A stretch of DNA of 64,000 nucleotides from Erythrobacter neustonensis (GCF_001663175.1 NZ_CP016033.1:992001-1056000); one strand, 5' to 3'; shown: positions 53,402-63,365, counted from the stretch's first letter. Made by a program: numbers and translations. Notes: generated by a model from the letters alone, not told the origin.

Positions 53402-54496
53402 ATGCGTGTCGGCGTCCCCAAGGAAATCAAGAACAACGAATACCGCGTCGGCCTGACCCCGGCGGCGGTCGCCGAACTGACCCGTGCGGGTCACGAGGTC
53501 GTGGTGCAAAGCGGCGCCGGGCTGGGCGTCGATTTCGTCGATGCCGCCTATGAAGCCGCCGGTGCGCGGATCCTGCCCGATGCCGCGAGCGTGTTCGAAA
53601 CGGCGGAAATGATCGTCAAGGTCAAGGAACCGCAGGCGGGCGAGGTCGCGATGCTGCGCCCCGATCATGTGCTTTTCACCTATCTCCACCTTGCCGCCGA
53701 CAAGCCGCAGACCGAAGGCCTGATGGCCTCGGGCGCGACCGCGATCGCCTATGAAACCGTGACTGCAAATGACGGCTCGCTGCCGCTGTTGAAGCCGATG
53801 TCCGAGGTCGCAGGCCGGATGAGCGTGCAGTGCGGCGCGCATTATCTCGAAAAGCATCAGGGCGGGCGCGGCGTGCTGCTCGGCGGGGTTCCGGGGGTTG
53901 AACCGGGCAAGGTCGTGATCCTCGGCGGCGGGGTTGCGGGCGTCAACGCGGCGCAGATGGCGGTGGGCCTGCGCGCCGACGTGACGATTTTCGATATCTC
54001 GAACCGCCGTCTGGCCGAGCTCGACGCGCAGTTCGGCAACCAGATCCGCACCGCGTTCTCCTCGACCGCAGCGATCGCCGAGGCGGTCGCGGGCGCCGAC
54101 CTCGTGATCGGCGCGGTGCTGGTGCCGGGCGCGGCCGCGCCCAAGCTGGTGACGCGCGAAATGATCGCCTCGATGCGCCCGGGCGCGGTGGTGGTCGATA
54201 TCGCGATCGATCAGGGCGGCTGCTTCGAAACGAGCCACGCGACCACGCACGAAGACCCCGTGTTCACCGTCGACGGCGTGATCCATTACTGCGTCGCCAA
54301 CATGCCCGGCGCGGTCGCGCGCACTTCGACGATTGCGCTGGGCAATGCGACGCTGCCCTTCGTGATGAAGCTCGCCAACATGGGCGCCGAGGCTGCGATG
54401 GCCGCCGATCCGCATCTGGCCGAAGGGCTCAACGTCTCGGGCGGCAAGCTGCACGTTGCCGCTGTCGCCGAGGCGCTGGGCCTGCCGCTCGGCTGA
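53402..54496 (+). CDS. ald: Alanine dehydrogenase
   Basis: A 364-residue NAD-dependent enzyme interconverting L-alanine and pyruvate plus ammonium. The N-terminus MRVGVPKEIKNNEYRVGLTP is diagnostic. The pyruvate-binding region has VKVKEPQAGE and FTYLHLAADK (catalytic His about 95), and the NAD site is VVILGGGVAGVNAAQMAVG (about 170). DIAIDQGGCFETSHATTHEDP carries the catalytic Asp. GGAGAGA just before the ATG decides the start. It probably serves alanine catabolism under control of the divergent Lrp-type regulator. Confidence 0.97.
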   Translation: MRVGVPKEIKNNEYRVGLTPAAVAELTRAGHEVVVQSGAGLGVDFVDAAYEAAGARILPDAASVFETAEMIVKVKEPQAGEVAMLRPDHVLFTYLHLAADKPQTEGLMASGATAIAYETVTANDGSLPLLKPMSEVAGRMSVQCGAHYLEKHQGGRGVLLGGVPGVEPGKVVILGGGVAGVNAAQMAVGLRADVTIFDISNRRLAELDAQFGNQIRTAFSSTAAIAEAVAGADLVIGAVLVPGAAAPKLVTREMIASMRPGAVVVDIAIDQGGCFETSHATTHEDPVFTVDGVIHYCVANMPGAVARTSTIALGNATLPFVMKLANMGAEAAMAADPHLAEGLNVSGGKLHVAAVAEALGLPLG

Positions 54497-54591
54497 ACGG
54501 CTGACCACACTCGACGAACGCCCCTTCATCGTCTGTCCCTGCCCCGCTACGCAAGGGGTCAACGCGGCTTCTACGCGCGCGAAGGGGACAG

Positions 54592-56433
54592 ATGATGATG
54601 CACCGGCTCACTCTCACCGCGGCATGCGCGCTGGCGTCTGCATGGGTTCCGGCAGGCGCAGCGCTGGCGCAAACCGCGCCCGCGCCTGCCGCAGCGCCTT
54701 CGCAAAGCGAGGACGCGCGCCTCACCGCGTTCCTCGATGCCGAATTTGCCGAATATGTGAAAACCCAGCCGCAACTGGCGACCCGCCTCGGGATCAAGGA
54801 AGGCGGGGACCGCTGGAACGAAAATTCGGACGAGGGCGCGCGCGCCGATGTCGAATGGCGCAAGGCGAGCGCGGCGCGTATGAAGGCGCAGTTCGACCGC
54901 GCGAAGCTTTCGCCCGAGGCGCAGGTCAACTTCGATATCTGGGCGCTTGAGGCCGAGCGGGCCGAGCAGTCCTATGCCAACCGCATCTATCGCCCGCCGT
55001 TCTATTCGCGGCTCTATTCGGCGCACAGCCAGCTGCCCGACTTCCTGATCAACACGCATTCGGTCACCGATGTTACCGACCTCAGGAACTACATCGCGCG
55101 GCTGAAAGGCCTGCCCGCGGTGCTCGACATCGCGCTCGAACGCACGCGGGCGAGCCAGCAGGCGGGCATAAATCCGCCGCGTTTCCAGATCGAGACGATC
55201 ATCGAAGGCAGCCGCAAGCTGACCAGCGGCGCGCCGTTCGGGGAGGGGGCGGATGCCGCGCTGTGGGCCGATGTGAAGGCCAAGACCGCAGCCCTCGTCA
55301 GCGGCGGCAAGCTGCCGCAGGACGAGGCCGACGTGCTGCTCGAAGAAGCGAAGGCGGCGATCCTTGCCACGCAGCCCGCCTATGCCCGCGTCATCGCCTG
55401 GGCCGAAGAAAGCCTGCCCACCGCGCCATCGGGCAAGGTCGGCGCGCTGACGCTGCCCGGTGGGCTCGCCTATTACGAAAGCGAGCTGAAGCTCGTCACC
55501 ACCACCGACATGACCGCGGCGCAGATCCATCAGGTCGGGCTTGCCGAAGTCGCGCGGATCGAGGCGGAACAGGACGCGCTGGCGAAACAGGCCGGGTTCG
55601 CCGATCGCCATGCCTTCTATGCCGAGCGCAAGCGGCTCAACCCGCCGCGCCAGTATGACGACGCGGCGCGCAAGGAATATCTCGATACCGCCAACGCCTT
55701 CGTCGCGCACACCCGCACGCTGCTCGAACCCTATTTCGGCACGCTGCCCGCCTACGGGATCGAAGTGGTGCGCGAGCCCGCCTTCTCGGAAGTTGCGGGC
55801 GGCGCAGCCCATGCCTCCGCGCCGAGCCCGGATGGCAAGCGTCCAGCCAGGACCTATGTCCACCTCGTCGGCACCGTTCCCGATCCGGCGGCAATGTACA
55901 CGCTGATGTGCCACGAGGCGGTGCCCGGACATAACATGCAGGGCGATATCCAGGTGCGCCAGCAGGGCGGGCCCAGGTTCCGCGCCGTCACCGGCTATGT
56001 CGCCTTCGGCGAAGGCTGGGCGCTTTATGCCGAGAACCTGTGCAAGGAGATGAACGCCTTTCCCGATGTCGCGGCCGATTTCATGCGATTGGATGCAGAA
56101 TTGTTCCGCGCCGCGCGGCTGGTGGTCGACACCGGCATCCACGCGCTGGGCTGGACCGAGGACGAAGCGACCACCTACATGAACACCACGGGCCGCCAGC
56201 CGATCGAACGCTCACGCTCCGAAGTGCGGCGCTACATCACGCTGCCGGGGCAGGCGACAGGTTACAAGATCGGGATGCTCAAGATCATGGAACTGCGCGC
56301 CCGCGCCGAAAAGACACTGGGCAAGCGCTTCGATATCAAGGGCTTCCACGATCTGCTGATCGCCAGCGGATCGCAGCCCTTGTTGATCCTCGAGCGCCGG
56401 GTGGACGACTGGATCGCCGCCACGGCGCGCTGA
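54592..56433 (+). CDS. DUF885 family exported metallopeptidase-like protein
   Basis: A 613-residue protein with a signal peptide (about 1-27, ending GAALAQ). The DUF885 domain shows the zinc motif LMCHEAVPGHNMQGDIQ (about 440-456; HExxxxH) and GYVAFGEGWALYAENL (about 467-482), whose Glu is the third ligand. Members are thermolysin-like carboxypeptidases or dipeptidases acting in the periplasm. RXYITLPGQATGYKIG-type residues near 545 are also conserved. AGGGGA lies before the first ATG; three adjacent ATG-type starts are possible (54592, 54595, 54598 region). Confidence 0.9.
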   Translation: MMMHRLTLTAACALASAWVPAGAALAQTAPAPAAAPSQSEDARLTAFLDAEFAEYVKTQPQLATRLGIKEGGDRWNENSDEGARADVEWRKASAARMKAQFDRAKLSPEAQVNFDIWALEAERAEQSYANRIYRPPFYSRLYSAHSQLPDFLINTHSVTDVTDLRNYIARLKGLPAVLDIALERTRASQQAGINPPRFQIETIIEGSRKLTSGAPFGEGADAALWADVKAKTAALVSGGKLPQDEADVLLEEAKAAILATQPAYARVIAWAEESLPTAPSGKVGALTLPGGLAYYESELKLVTTTDMTAAQIHQVGLAEVARIEAEQDALAKQAGFADRHAFYAERKRLNPPRQYDDAARKEYLDTANAFVAHTRTLLEPYFGTLPAYGIEVVREPAFSEVAGGAAHASAPSPDGKRPARTYVHLVGTVPDPAAMYTLMCHEAVPGHNMQGDIQVRQQGGPRFRAVTGYVAFGEGWALYAENLCKEMNAFPDVAADFMRLDAELFRAARLVVDTGIHALGWTEDEATTYMNTTGRQPIERSRSEVRRYITLPGQATGYKIGMLKIMELRARAEKTLGKRFDIKGFHDLLIASGSQPLLILERRVDDWIAATAR

Positions 56434-56580
56434 TTGCCGCGCGGCGCACCGCCGCGGCCACACAGCGAGGATCGCGCGATTCCCAGGGCAAACCCGCTGA
56501 TTTTGCCGGTTTGCCTTGCGTGACAGGCGCAAGCAGGGCTACCGGACGGGATAACCCGGGTCCCAGATAGGCTAACCTTG

Positions 56581-57540
56581 ATGCTTGCTGCCGCACAGAT
56601 CTCAGCCGAGGCGTTGGCAAACGTAATCGACCAAAGCGTCGATTGCGTGAAATTGCTGAACGTCAGCGGCGATGTGCTCTGGATGAACACCAACGGCCTG
56701 TGCGCGATGGAGATCGACGATCACACCGCGATCTATGGCCGCGAATGGGCAGGGCTTTGGCCCGAGGAAAACCGCAAGATCGTCTCCGATTCGCTGGCTT
56801 CGGCGCAAGGCGGCGAAACCGTGCGCTTCGAAGCCTTCTGCCCCACGGCCAAGGGCACCCCGCGCTGGTGGAATGTCACCGTATCGCGCGTGACCGGGCT
56901 CGAAGGCGAGAATATCGGATACCTGTCGATTTCGCGCGATGTGACCGAAGCCGAAATGCAGCGCCGCGCGCTGGCGGTGGCGGCGGGCGAATTGCGCCAC
57001 CGGCTCAAGAACACCTATGCGATGGTCTGCGGGCTGCTCAACACCTTTGCGATGGGCAATGCCGAGCATGAAACCTTTGCCCGCGAAATGAACGCGCGGC
57101 TAATTGCGCTGGGCACCGCGCAGTCGTTCTTCACCGCTTCGGATGCGCCGCGCGATGTGCAGGTGCTGATCGGCCCGCTGGTCGAGCCGTTCGTCTCGCC
57201 CGCCTGCAAGGTCGATCTGGACAGCGTCGAATCGGTGCTGGTAACCCGCGGGCTGGCCGATGCGGTTGCGCTGATCATCGGCGAATTGGCGATGAATTCG
57301 GCCAAGCACGGTGCGCTCTGTCATGGGGGAACGCTGGCGGTGACTGCGCGCGAAGAAGACGCCGCGCTGGTGCTCAACTGGAACGAGGCCGCCAACCGCC
57401 CGGTGCAGGCGCATTCGCGCGAAGGCGGGCAGGGGCTCAACCTGATTGCGATGATGGTCGAAGCACACCGCGGCACGGTGTCGACCGAATGGGAGAGCCA
57501 CGGCCCCCGGGTCGAAGCGCGCCTGCCGATCGACTTCTGA
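56581..57540 (+). CDS. PAS-containing HWE-family histidine kinase
   Basis: A 319-residue soluble sensor kinase. An N-terminal PAS domain (about 8-130: DQSVDCVKLLNVSGDVLWMN to GYLSISRDVTEAE) precedes an HWE-type dimerisation/phosphoacceptor region with ELRHRLKNTYAMVCGLL (phospho-His about 143). The ATPase domain follows with IIGELAMNSAKHGAL (N box) and EGGQGLNLIAMMVEAH. These kinases are typical of the general stress response in Sphingomonadales, where they feed PhyR. No response regulator is adjacent. ATG at 56581 was used instead of the TTG just before it. Confidence 0.9.
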   Translation: MLAAAQISAEALANVIDQSVDCVKLLNVSGDVLWMNTNGLCAMEIDDHTAIYGREWAGLWPEENRKIVSDSLASAQGGETVRFEAFCPTAKGTPRWWNVTVSRVTGLEGENIGYLSISRDVTEAEMQRRALAVAAGELRHRLKNTYAMVCGLLNTFAMGNAEHETFAREMNARLIALGTAQSFFTASDAPRDVQVLIGPLVEPFVSPACKVDLDSVESVLVTRGLADAVALIIGELAMNSAKHGALCHGGTLAVTAREEDAALVLNWNEAANRPVQAHSREGGQGLNLIAMMVEAHRGTVSTEWESHGPRVEARLPIDF

Positions 57541-58260
57541 TCAGCGCGGCGGCCCGACCCGCCAGTCGATCGTGCCGCGGCCGTGGCTTTGCAGAAAATC
57601 GTTGGTCTGGCTGAACGGACGCGATCCGAAGAAGCCGTTGTGCGCCGACAGCGGGCTGGGATGCGCCGAGGTCAGCACCAAGTGCGGCCCCAGCCCCGCC
57701 TGCGCCCGGGCGAGCGCGGGGATGCGGCCAGCCTTCTTCTTGGCATGGCTCCCCCACAGGATGAACACCGTGGGCTCTTCGCGCGCCGCCACCGCTGCCA
57801 CGCAGGCATCGGTGATCGCGTCCCACCCGCGTCCCGCATGGCTGCCCGCCTGCCCGGCCTCGACCGTCAGCGTGTTGTTGAGCAGCAGCACGCCCTGCCG
57901 CGCCCACCCGCGCAGATCGCCGCTGGCGCTGCGCGGCAGGCCGCAATCGGCCTCCAGCTCCTTGTAGATATTGACGAGGCTGGGCGGCACCCTGACATCG
58001 GGCTCGACCGAAAAGGCGAGGCCATGCGCCTGGCCCGCGCCGTGATAGGGGTCCTGCCCCAGGATCACGCAGCGCACTTCCTCGAGCGGGGTCAGCGCCA
58101 GCGCCGCGAGCCGCTGTCCGCGCGGGGGATAGATGACCTTGCCCTGGGCTTCCTCGGCCGTGAGCCAGCCGCCCAGCTTGCGCGCCTCGGGCGCGGCGAG
58201 CACCGGCGCAAGCACCGCGCGCCAGCTTTCGGGGATCGGTTCGGATGCAGGTTCGGTCAT
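57541..58260 (-). CDS. ung: Uracil-DNA glycosylase, family 1
   Basis: A 239-residue base-excision repair enzyme that removes uracil from DNA. The water-activating motif is VILGQDPYHGAGQAHGLAFS (catalytic Asp about 70), the uracil-specificity region is GVLLLNNTLTVE, and the DNA-intercalation loop is TSAHPSPLSAHNGFFGS with the catalytic His. All are intact. The ATG at 58260 was chosen as the start; upstream frame is open but unrelated. The stop abuts the histidine kinase stop with no spacer. Confidence 0.97.
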   Translation of the reverse strand: MTEPASEPIPESWRAVLAPVLAAPEARKLGGWLTAEEAQGKVIYPPRGQRLAALALTPLEEVRCVILGQDPYHGAGQAHGLAFSVEPDVRVPPSLVNIYKELEADCGLPRSASGDLRGWARQGVLLLNNTLTVEAGQAGSHAGRGWDAITDACVAAVAAREEPTVFILWGSHAKKKAGRIPALARAQAGLGPHLVLTSAHPSPLSAHNGFFGSRPFSQTNDFLQSHGRGTIDWRVGPPR

Positions 58261-58341
58261 GGGCTGAGGGGTTAGGCCGCTGCGCCGCCGCGCGCCACAG
58301 GGCCCTTCCCCTCTTTCCCCAATGCGCGTAGGGCGGCGGGC

Positions 58342-58962
58342 ATGGCTGTGCATTTTCACGAAGAAGACCTTCCCGACGGCGTCCTTGCCGGAACCTCCGC
58401 GCTTGCGGTCGACACCGAGACGATGGGCCTCATCACCCCGCGCGACCGTTTGTGCGTCGTCCAGATTTCGGACGGGACGGGCGATGAACATCTGGTGCGG
58501 TTCAATCCGGGCAGCACCTACGAAGCGCCCAATCTCACCGCGATCCTGAGCGATCCCGACCGGGTGAAGATCTATCACTTCGGCCGCTTCGATCTGGCCG
58601 CGATCCAGTATTACCTCGGCGTCACCGCCGGGCCGGTGTTCTGCACCAAGATCGCAAGCAAGCTGGTGCGCACCTATACCGATCGTCATGGCTTGAAGAA
58701 CCTCGTCGAGGAACTCTTGGGCGAAAGCATTTCCAAGCAGCAGCAATCGAGCGACTGGGGCGGGCCGGTGCTGTCCGATGCGCAGCGCGATTATGCCGCC
58801 TCGGACGTGCGCTATCTGCACCGCCTGCGCGATGAACTGACGCTGCGCCTCGAACGCGAGGGTCGCACCGAAATCGCCGAGGCGTGCTTTGCTTTCCTGC
58901 CCACCCGCGCCGCGCTCGATATCGCCGGTTGGGCCGAAAGCGACATCTTCAGCCACATGTAA
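58342..58962 (+). CDS. rnd: Ribonuclease D (single-domain 3'-5' exonuclease)
   Basis: A 206-residue DEDDy exonuclease. Exo motifs are ALAVDTETMGL (about 25), KIYHFGRFDLAAIQYYLG (about 77) and YAASDVRYLHRLRDEL (about 152, with Tyr). It lacks the HRDC domains of E. coli RNase D, as is usual in alphaproteobacteria. It likely trims 3' ends of stable RNAs. Twenty-four bases separate it from lptC, with which it may be co-transcribed. Confidence 0.93.
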   Translation: MAVHFHEEDLPDGVLAGTSALAVDTETMGLITPRDRLCVVQISDGTGDEHLVRFNPGSTYEAPNLTAILSDPDRVKIYHFGRFDLAAIQYYLGVTAGPVFCTKIASKLVRTYTDRHGLKNLVEELLGESISKQQQSSDWGGPVLSDAQRDYAASDVRYLHRLRDELTLRLEREGRTEIAEACFAFLPTRAALDIAGWAESDIFSHM

Positions 58963-58986
58963 GGCTGGACAAGGCAAGCTGCGATC

Positions 58987-59652
58987 ATGGCACCCGAAAC
59001 CTCCATCGAAACCAGCGAGGCGAGCGCCCTGCGCAGCCGCCGCCAGCGTTTCGCAGCCCCTGGCGGATCGCATGACCGGCTGGTGCGGTTTCTGGCGCGC
59101 GCCTTGCCGATGGGCGTGGGCGTGCTCGCCGCGCTGATGGTCATCACTCCGCTGTCTCCGCGCGGCGAGGTCAGCTTCCTGCTCGACCGCAACAAGGTCG
59201 CGCAGATCGACGAGCGGCTGAGCGTCGACAACGCGATGTACCGCGGGCGCGACAATCAGGGCCGGCCGTTCTCGCTGCTGGCGGGCGAAGCGGTGCAGCG
59301 GTCGAGCGCCGAGGGGTTGGTGCGGATGGATTCGCTGCTGGCCCAGATGCTTTTGAGCGATGGCCCGGCCCGGCTGGCAGCCGACGGCGGGGTTTACGAT
59401 ATCGACCGCGAAAGCGTTGCGGTGACCGGTCCGCTGCGGCTGACCGCATCGGATGGCTATGCGATGACCGCCGATGGCGTCGCGCTCGATTTCAAGACGC
59501 GCACGATGCGCGGCGATGCCGGGGTCAGCGGGCAGATTCCCGCCGGCTCGTTCTCCGCCAACACCTTGCAAGCCGACCTGTCGGCGCGCACGATCACGCT
59601 CGAGGGCAATGCCCGCTTTACGATGATTCCCGGCCAGTTGAGGATGCCGTGA
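58987..59652 (+). CDS. lptC: LPS export periplasmic anchor LptC
   Basis: A 221-residue bitopic protein. A cytoplasmic tail (about 1-40) is followed by one transmembrane helix (about 43-60, MGVGVLAALMVITPL) and a periplasmic LptC/OstA beta-jellyroll (about 75-215) with typical repeats such as GVYDIDRESVAVTGPLRLTA. It links LptBFG to LptA in the trans-envelope LPS bridge. The stop overlaps the lptA start as TGATG. Confidence 0.9.
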   Translation: MAPETSIETSEASALRSRRQRFAAPGGSHDRLVRFLARALPMGVGVLAALMVITPLSPRGEVSFLLDRNKVAQIDERLSVDNAMYRGRDNQGRPFSLLAGEAVQRSSAEGLVRMDSLLAQMLLSDGPARLAADGGVYDIDRESVAVTGPLRLTASDGYAMTADGVALDFKTRTMRGDAGVSGQIPAGSFSANTLQADLSARTITLEGNARFTMIPGQLRMP

Positions 59653-60221
59653 TGCCCGAACACAACGCTTCTGCCCGCACGCCCTTTGCCCGTCTCGCGC
59701 TTGTCTGGGGGATCGGCGGCTTTGCGTTGACCGCCGCATTGGCGGGCGGGATGAACCTTGCCGCCCAAGGCATCGCGCGCCACGATACGCGCGCGCCGGT
59801 CACCTATGACGCGGGCAAGTTCGTGCTCGACGACCGCGCCAATCAGGCGATCGCCAGCGGCGGGGTGATCGTCACGCAGGCGGGTCTGCGCGTCCAGTCG
59901 GACCGGATGCTTGTCAATTTCTCCGATGCGGGCGGTGCGCTTGAAATCCAGCGCATCACCGCGACCGGTGGCGTTGTCGTCACCCGCGGCAACGAGCGGG
60001 CGAGCGGCAACAACGCGGTCTATGATTTCAACCGCCGCGTGATCACGATGGCGGGCAATGTCGCACTGCGCCGCGGAACCGATACGCTGAACGGCGGACG
60101 GCTGACGATAGATCTCGACAGCGGGCTGTCCACCGTCGATGGCAGTTCGGGCGGCAGCAGCGCCGTGCCCGGTGCGCCGGGCGGACGGGGCCGCGTGACG
60201 GGCACCTTCAACGTGCCGTAG
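59652..60221 (+). CDS. lptA: LPS transport bridge protein LptA
   Basis: A 189-residue OstA-like protein. A hydrophobic N-terminus (about 16-38) targets it to the periplasm. The beta-jellyroll has the characteristic repeats DDRANQAIASGGVIVTQAG, LEIQRITATGGVVVTRGN and RRVITMAGNVALRRGTDTLN. The C-terminus is a Gly/Ser/Pro-rich tail. It forms the filament that carries LPS to LptD. No lptB follows; a convergent sugar-transferase gene does instead. Confidence 0.92.
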   Translation: MPEHNASARTPFARLALVWGIGGFALTAALAGGMNLAAQGIARHDTRAPVTYDAGKFVLDDRANQAIASGGVIVTQAGLRVQSDRMLVNFSDAGGALEIQRITATGGVVVTRGNERASGNNAVYDFNRRVITMAGNVALRRGTDTLNGGRLTIDLDSGLSTVDGSSGGSSAVPGAPGGRGRVTGTFNVP

Positions 60222-60233
60222 CGCAACTGACAA

Positions 60234-60253
60234 GCCGGCATCGGTCCGCCGGC
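60234..60253. terminator. Possible GC hairpin between lptA and the sugar transferase
   Basis: Arms GCCGGC (60234-60239 and 60248-60253) enclose 8 bases. The hairpin lies between two convergent genes and could end transcription from either, but no T-run is present. Confidence 0.3.
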
Positions 60254-60278
60254 CGGTCGGCTATCGGTCAGCGGCGGA

Positions 60279-61682
60279 TCAGAACGCGTTCTTGTGCGTC
60301 AGCACCCGCGCGGTGCGCAGCACGATTTCGATGTCGCGCATCAGCGACCACCCCGCGATATATTCGAGATCCGATTGCAGGCGGTCGGTCAGATCCTTCT
60401 CGTGCTCGGTCGCGCCGCGATGCCCGCGGACCTGCGCCAGCCCGGTCAGTCCCGGCTTGAGGCAGTGGCGCTGCCAGTAGCTGCGATCGACTTCCCAGAA
60501 GAACTTGTTGTTCGCGCGGCTACCCAGCGCATGCGGACGCGGGCCGACGATCGACATGTCGCCCTTGAGCACATTGATGATCTGCGGCAGTTCATCGATG
60601 CTGGTGCGGCGGATGAAGGCTCCGACGCGCGTGACCCGGTCATCCTCGCGCCCGGCGGACCGGTTGCCGTCATGATCGAGCTTGTCCTCGCGCATCGAGC
60701 GGAACTTGAACATGTCGAAGAATTCGTTGCCGCGCCCCAGCCGCCGCTGGATGAAGAACACCGGGCCGTTGTCCTCCAGCTTGATCAGCAGCGCGGTGAT
60801 CAGCAGCACCGGCGACAATGCCACCAGCGCCCCGCCCGCCACCACGACATCGAAGCCGCGCTTCAGAATGCGCGAACGCAAGCCCAGCGGCCCGGTCGAC
60901 ACCACCAGCGTCGTGCGTTCCAGATCGTCGTAACGGTGAACGCCCACCGCGCCCAGCTGGTGCGCGGGTTCGCTGACGATTTCGGCATAGACACCCGCGC
61001 TCTTGAGCAGGAAGGCCCAGTCCTGACGGCGTTCCCGCGGACAGCTGACCACGACCTGATCCTGATTGCGCAGCAGTTTGCCCAGCCGGTCGAGCATGAA
61101 AGGATCGTGGCTCGCGGGATCGAGATTGTAATCGGCGGCCCTGATATGATCGGCGCCGGCGAAGGCGAAGCTCGATCCGCCATCGTCGATCACCAGCCGG
61201 TTGCTCACCCGTCCGCCCCAGCGCTTTTCGATCACCATCGCCATCAGACGGCGCGAAGCGACCAGCAGCACCATGGTCAACAACAGACCGATCGTCACCA
61301 CACCGCGCGAAAATTCCTCGTTGGTCTTGGTGTAGAACCCGAGGAAGTTGATCAGCCCCGCCGAGATCACCACCGCCAGCACGCTTTGCCGCGAAGCGAA
61401 TACCCAATCACTCAGCGCGCGCATGCCGTAGGTGCCGTTATAGAGCGCGATCGTGAAGAACACCGGCAGCATCGCCTGCGCGGCGATCATCGCGCGGTAA
61501 TGGGTCCAGTGGGTGTCCCAGATGTTGGCGGCAAGCATGAAGCTGACATTGAACAGCACGCCATCAAACAGCAGCAGCATGATGTAGGCGCGCAAACGCC
61601 GCCGCTCGAGCGAGCGGGCCATGCGGCTGTCGACGGATTGATGCTTGACCGCATCAACCAGCTGCGACGTTAGGCGGTTCAT
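60279..61682 (-). CDS. Polyprenyl-phosphate sugar-1-phosphate transferase (exopolysaccharide initiating enzyme)
   Basis: A 467-residue inner-membrane protein. Four N-terminal transmembrane helices (about 30-145) and a Rossmann-like CoA-binding-type domain (about 155-265) precede a further helix (about 285-305). The catalytic bacterial sugar transferase domain follows: [21 protein letters not shown] (positions about 322-342), [31 protein letters not shown] and [14 protein letters not shown]. It transfers a hexose 1-phosphate from UDP-sugar to undecaprenyl phosphate, starting capsule or exopolysaccharide synthesis. The rest of an EPS cluster is not in this window. Confidence 0.93.
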   Translation of the reverse strand: MNRLTSQLVDAVKHQSVDSRMARSLERRRLRAYIMLLLFDGVLFNVSFMLAANIWDTHWTHYRAMIAAQAMLPVFFTIALYNGTYGMRALSDWVFASRQSVLAVVISAGLINFLGFYTKTNEEFSRGVVTIGLLLTMVLLVASRRLMAMVIEKRWGGRVSNRLVIDDGGSSFAFAGADHIRAADYNLDPASHDPFMLDRLGKLLRNQDQVVVSCPRERRQDWAFLLKSAGVYAEIVSEPAHQLGAVGVHRYDDLERTTLVVSTGPLGLRSRILKRGFDVVVAGGALVALSPVLLITALLIKLEDNGPVFFIQRRLGRGNEFFDMFKFRSMREDKLDHDGNRSAGREDDRVTRVGAFIRRTSIDELPQIINVLKGDMSIVGPRPHALGSRANNKFFWEVDRSYWQRHCLKPGLTGLAQVRGHRGATEHEKDLTDRLQSDLEYIAGWSLMRDIEIVLRTARVLTHKNAF

Positions 61683-61729
61683 TGGCGACCTTCCCCCAGA
61701 GGCAGAACCCTTTGCTCCAGTACCATACG

Positions 61730-61751
61730 GCTTATTACATATATTTTAAGC
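61730..61751 (-). promoter_or_regulatory. AT-rich dyad upstream of the sugar-transferase gene
   Basis: GCTTA and TAAGC (61730-61734, 61747-61751) flank the stretch TTACATATATTT, the most AT-rich point in this part of the window. It lies about 50 bases before the sugar-transferase start and after the holA stop, so it probably holds the promoter for the transferase gene. Confidence 0.4.
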
Positions 61752-61788
61752 AATGTTGCGACTGCGAAAAGCGGCTTGTCACATTTTG

Positions 61789-62853
61789 CTACCGCCTCGC
61801 AGCAAATCTTCCGATCTCCGCCAGCTCCTGCGCCAGCAACAGCTCCGCCGCCTGGCTGTTTGCAAGCAGATTGCGATGCAAGGCGACGAGTCGCGGGATC
61901 AGCCGGTCGAGCCGGGTTTCGCGGCTGCCGCGCGCTGCGGGCATGGTCCAGCGGCGGAACTGCGTTTCGATGTGGCGGCGTTCCTTGAAGAAGATCCCGA
62001 GCCGCATCTCCGCGCCGCGATCGATCCGGTCGAACTGGCCGTTGGGGCCGAGATAGGCCGCAATCTGCGCCAATTGGCCGGCGCGGCGTTCGAGTGCGAG
62101 CGCGACACCGACCGGGTTCAGTCCCAGCTCGCGCATCCGCCGCACCTCGTCCGCGATCCTGGGCAGCTCGCCGCTCAGCACCGCGTTGACCAGCGGGGCA
62201 AGCCCGTCTTCCTCGGTCGAGGCGCCGATCGCGGCGTGATCCTCGATCGTTGCCGCGCGCGGGGCCTGCGGATCGGCGCCGACATAGAGCGCCAGCTTGT
62301 CGATCTCGGACTGTGCGAGCCGCACGTCGAGCCCGGCGCCGCGCGCGATCCGTTCGGCAAGATCGCCGCCAAGCCTCAGACCGGCGGCATCCGCCATCGC
62401 CCGCACCGCCTGCGACACGGCGGGCAGGTCGGGCGGATGAAACATCGCCACCAGCGCGTCGGGACGTTTTTCGAGCAGTTTGGCGGTGCGCGACTTGTCG
62501 GTTGCCGAGGTTGCGACCACGATCACCGGGGCCGCTTCGCCTGCGCCCGCAGCCGCGGTCTCGATCAGGAATTGCAGCGCGTCATGCGCCTCGTCGCCGC
62601 TGGCGCGCACCCAGATATGGCGGTTGCCGCCGAACAGCGAGGTCGAACGCGCCTCATCGCCCAGCAATGCCGGATCGCGGCGCAGGTCCGCGCCGGCGAG
62701 CTCGACCCGCTCGCCCGGATCGGGCAGCGCTTCGACCACGCGCTGCGCGGCGGCGCTGGCCCCGGCCTCGTCGGGGCCGCAGAAGAAGAAGATCCGGCAT
62801 CCGCGCGCGCTTGCCGGGGCGCCGCGCAGGAAATCCTTCTGCGTCGCCTTCAC
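61789..62853 (-). CDS. holA: DNA polymerase III delta subunit
   Basis: A 354-residue clamp-loader subunit that opens the beta sliding clamp. RGCRIFFFCGPDEAGASAAAQ (positions about 18-38), AGADLRRDPALLGDEARSTSLFGGNR and RLGGDLAERIARGAGLDVRLAQSEIDKLALY fit the HolA N- and middle domains, and LNPVGVALALERRAGQLAQIAA lies in the C-terminal collar domain. Start is GTG, overlapping the lptE stop as GTGA. The lptE-holA order after leuS is common in alphaproteobacteria. Confidence 0.93.
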   Translation of the reverse strand: MKATQKDFLRGAPASARGCRIFFFCGPDEAGASAAAQRVVEALPDPGERVELAGADLRRDPALLGDEARSTSLFGGNRHIWVRASGDEAHDALQFLIETAAAGAGEAAPVIVVATSATDKSRTAKLLEKRPDALVAMFHPPDLPAVSQAVRAMADAAGLRLGGDLAERIARGAGLDVRLAQSEIDKLALYVGADPQAPRAATIEDHAAIGASTEEDGLAPLVNAVLSGELPRIADEVRRMRELGLNPVGVALALERRAGQLAQIAAYLGPNGQFDRIDRGAEMRLGIFFKERRHIETQFRRWTMPAARGSRETRLDRLIPRLVALHRNLLANSQAAELLLAQELAEIGRFAARR

Positions 62854-63365
62854 GGCTGTTCTACGTTCGCCTGCCGGCGCAGCGCGAGCGCGATCTGGGT
62901 CGCCATCCGATCGGCCAGCGAAAGCGCGAGGTTTTCCAGCGCCTTCTGTTCGGCCGCGATGGTGGCGTATTCCGAACTCACGACATCGATCCCGGCATCC
63001 GAACCCGATGTGGCATCGAGCAGGATCGCATTGCTGGCGATATCGACCAGCTGATAGCGCGCGCGCAGGATGCGGCGTTCGCGGCTGATGGTGTCGTCGT
63101 TGAGCACGCCCAGCGCCTCGAGCGAATCGTCGAGCCGCACGTCGAGCCGGTAGCGCGGCGCGGGTGAATCCCCGCCCTGCCGGGCCACGCCGAGCCGGTC
63201 TTCGAGCGCGTTCTTGACCAGCCAGCCGCCCTGCCCCTGGATCGCGGGGATCTCGACCGCGGCCATGCCTTGCGCAACCGACGCGCCGCCCGTGCCGGCA
63301 TACATCGGCTGCAAGCCGCAGGCGGACAGAGCAAGACAGGCGAGAAGGGCGAGAAGGCTGCGCAT
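62850..63365 (-). CDS. lptE: LPS assembly lipoprotein LptE
   Basis: A 171-residue outer-membrane lipoprotein with lipobox LSAC (Cys at 16) right after a short signal peptide. The mature protein begins GLQPMYAG and has the two-layer alpha/beta LptE pattern with RYRLDVRLDDSLEAL and a C-terminal helix (YATIAAEQKALENLALSLAD). It plugs and helps assemble LptD. Start overlaps the leuS stop as TGATG; the stop overlaps holA. Confidence 0.92.
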   Translation of the reverse strand: MRSLLALLACLALSACGLQPMYAGTGGASVAQGMAAVEIPAIQGQGGWLVKNALEDRLGVARQGGDSPAPRYRLDVRLDDSLEALGVLNDDTISRERRILRARYQLVDIASNAILLDATSGSDAGIDVVSSEYATIAAEQKALENLALSLADRMATQIALALRRQANVEQP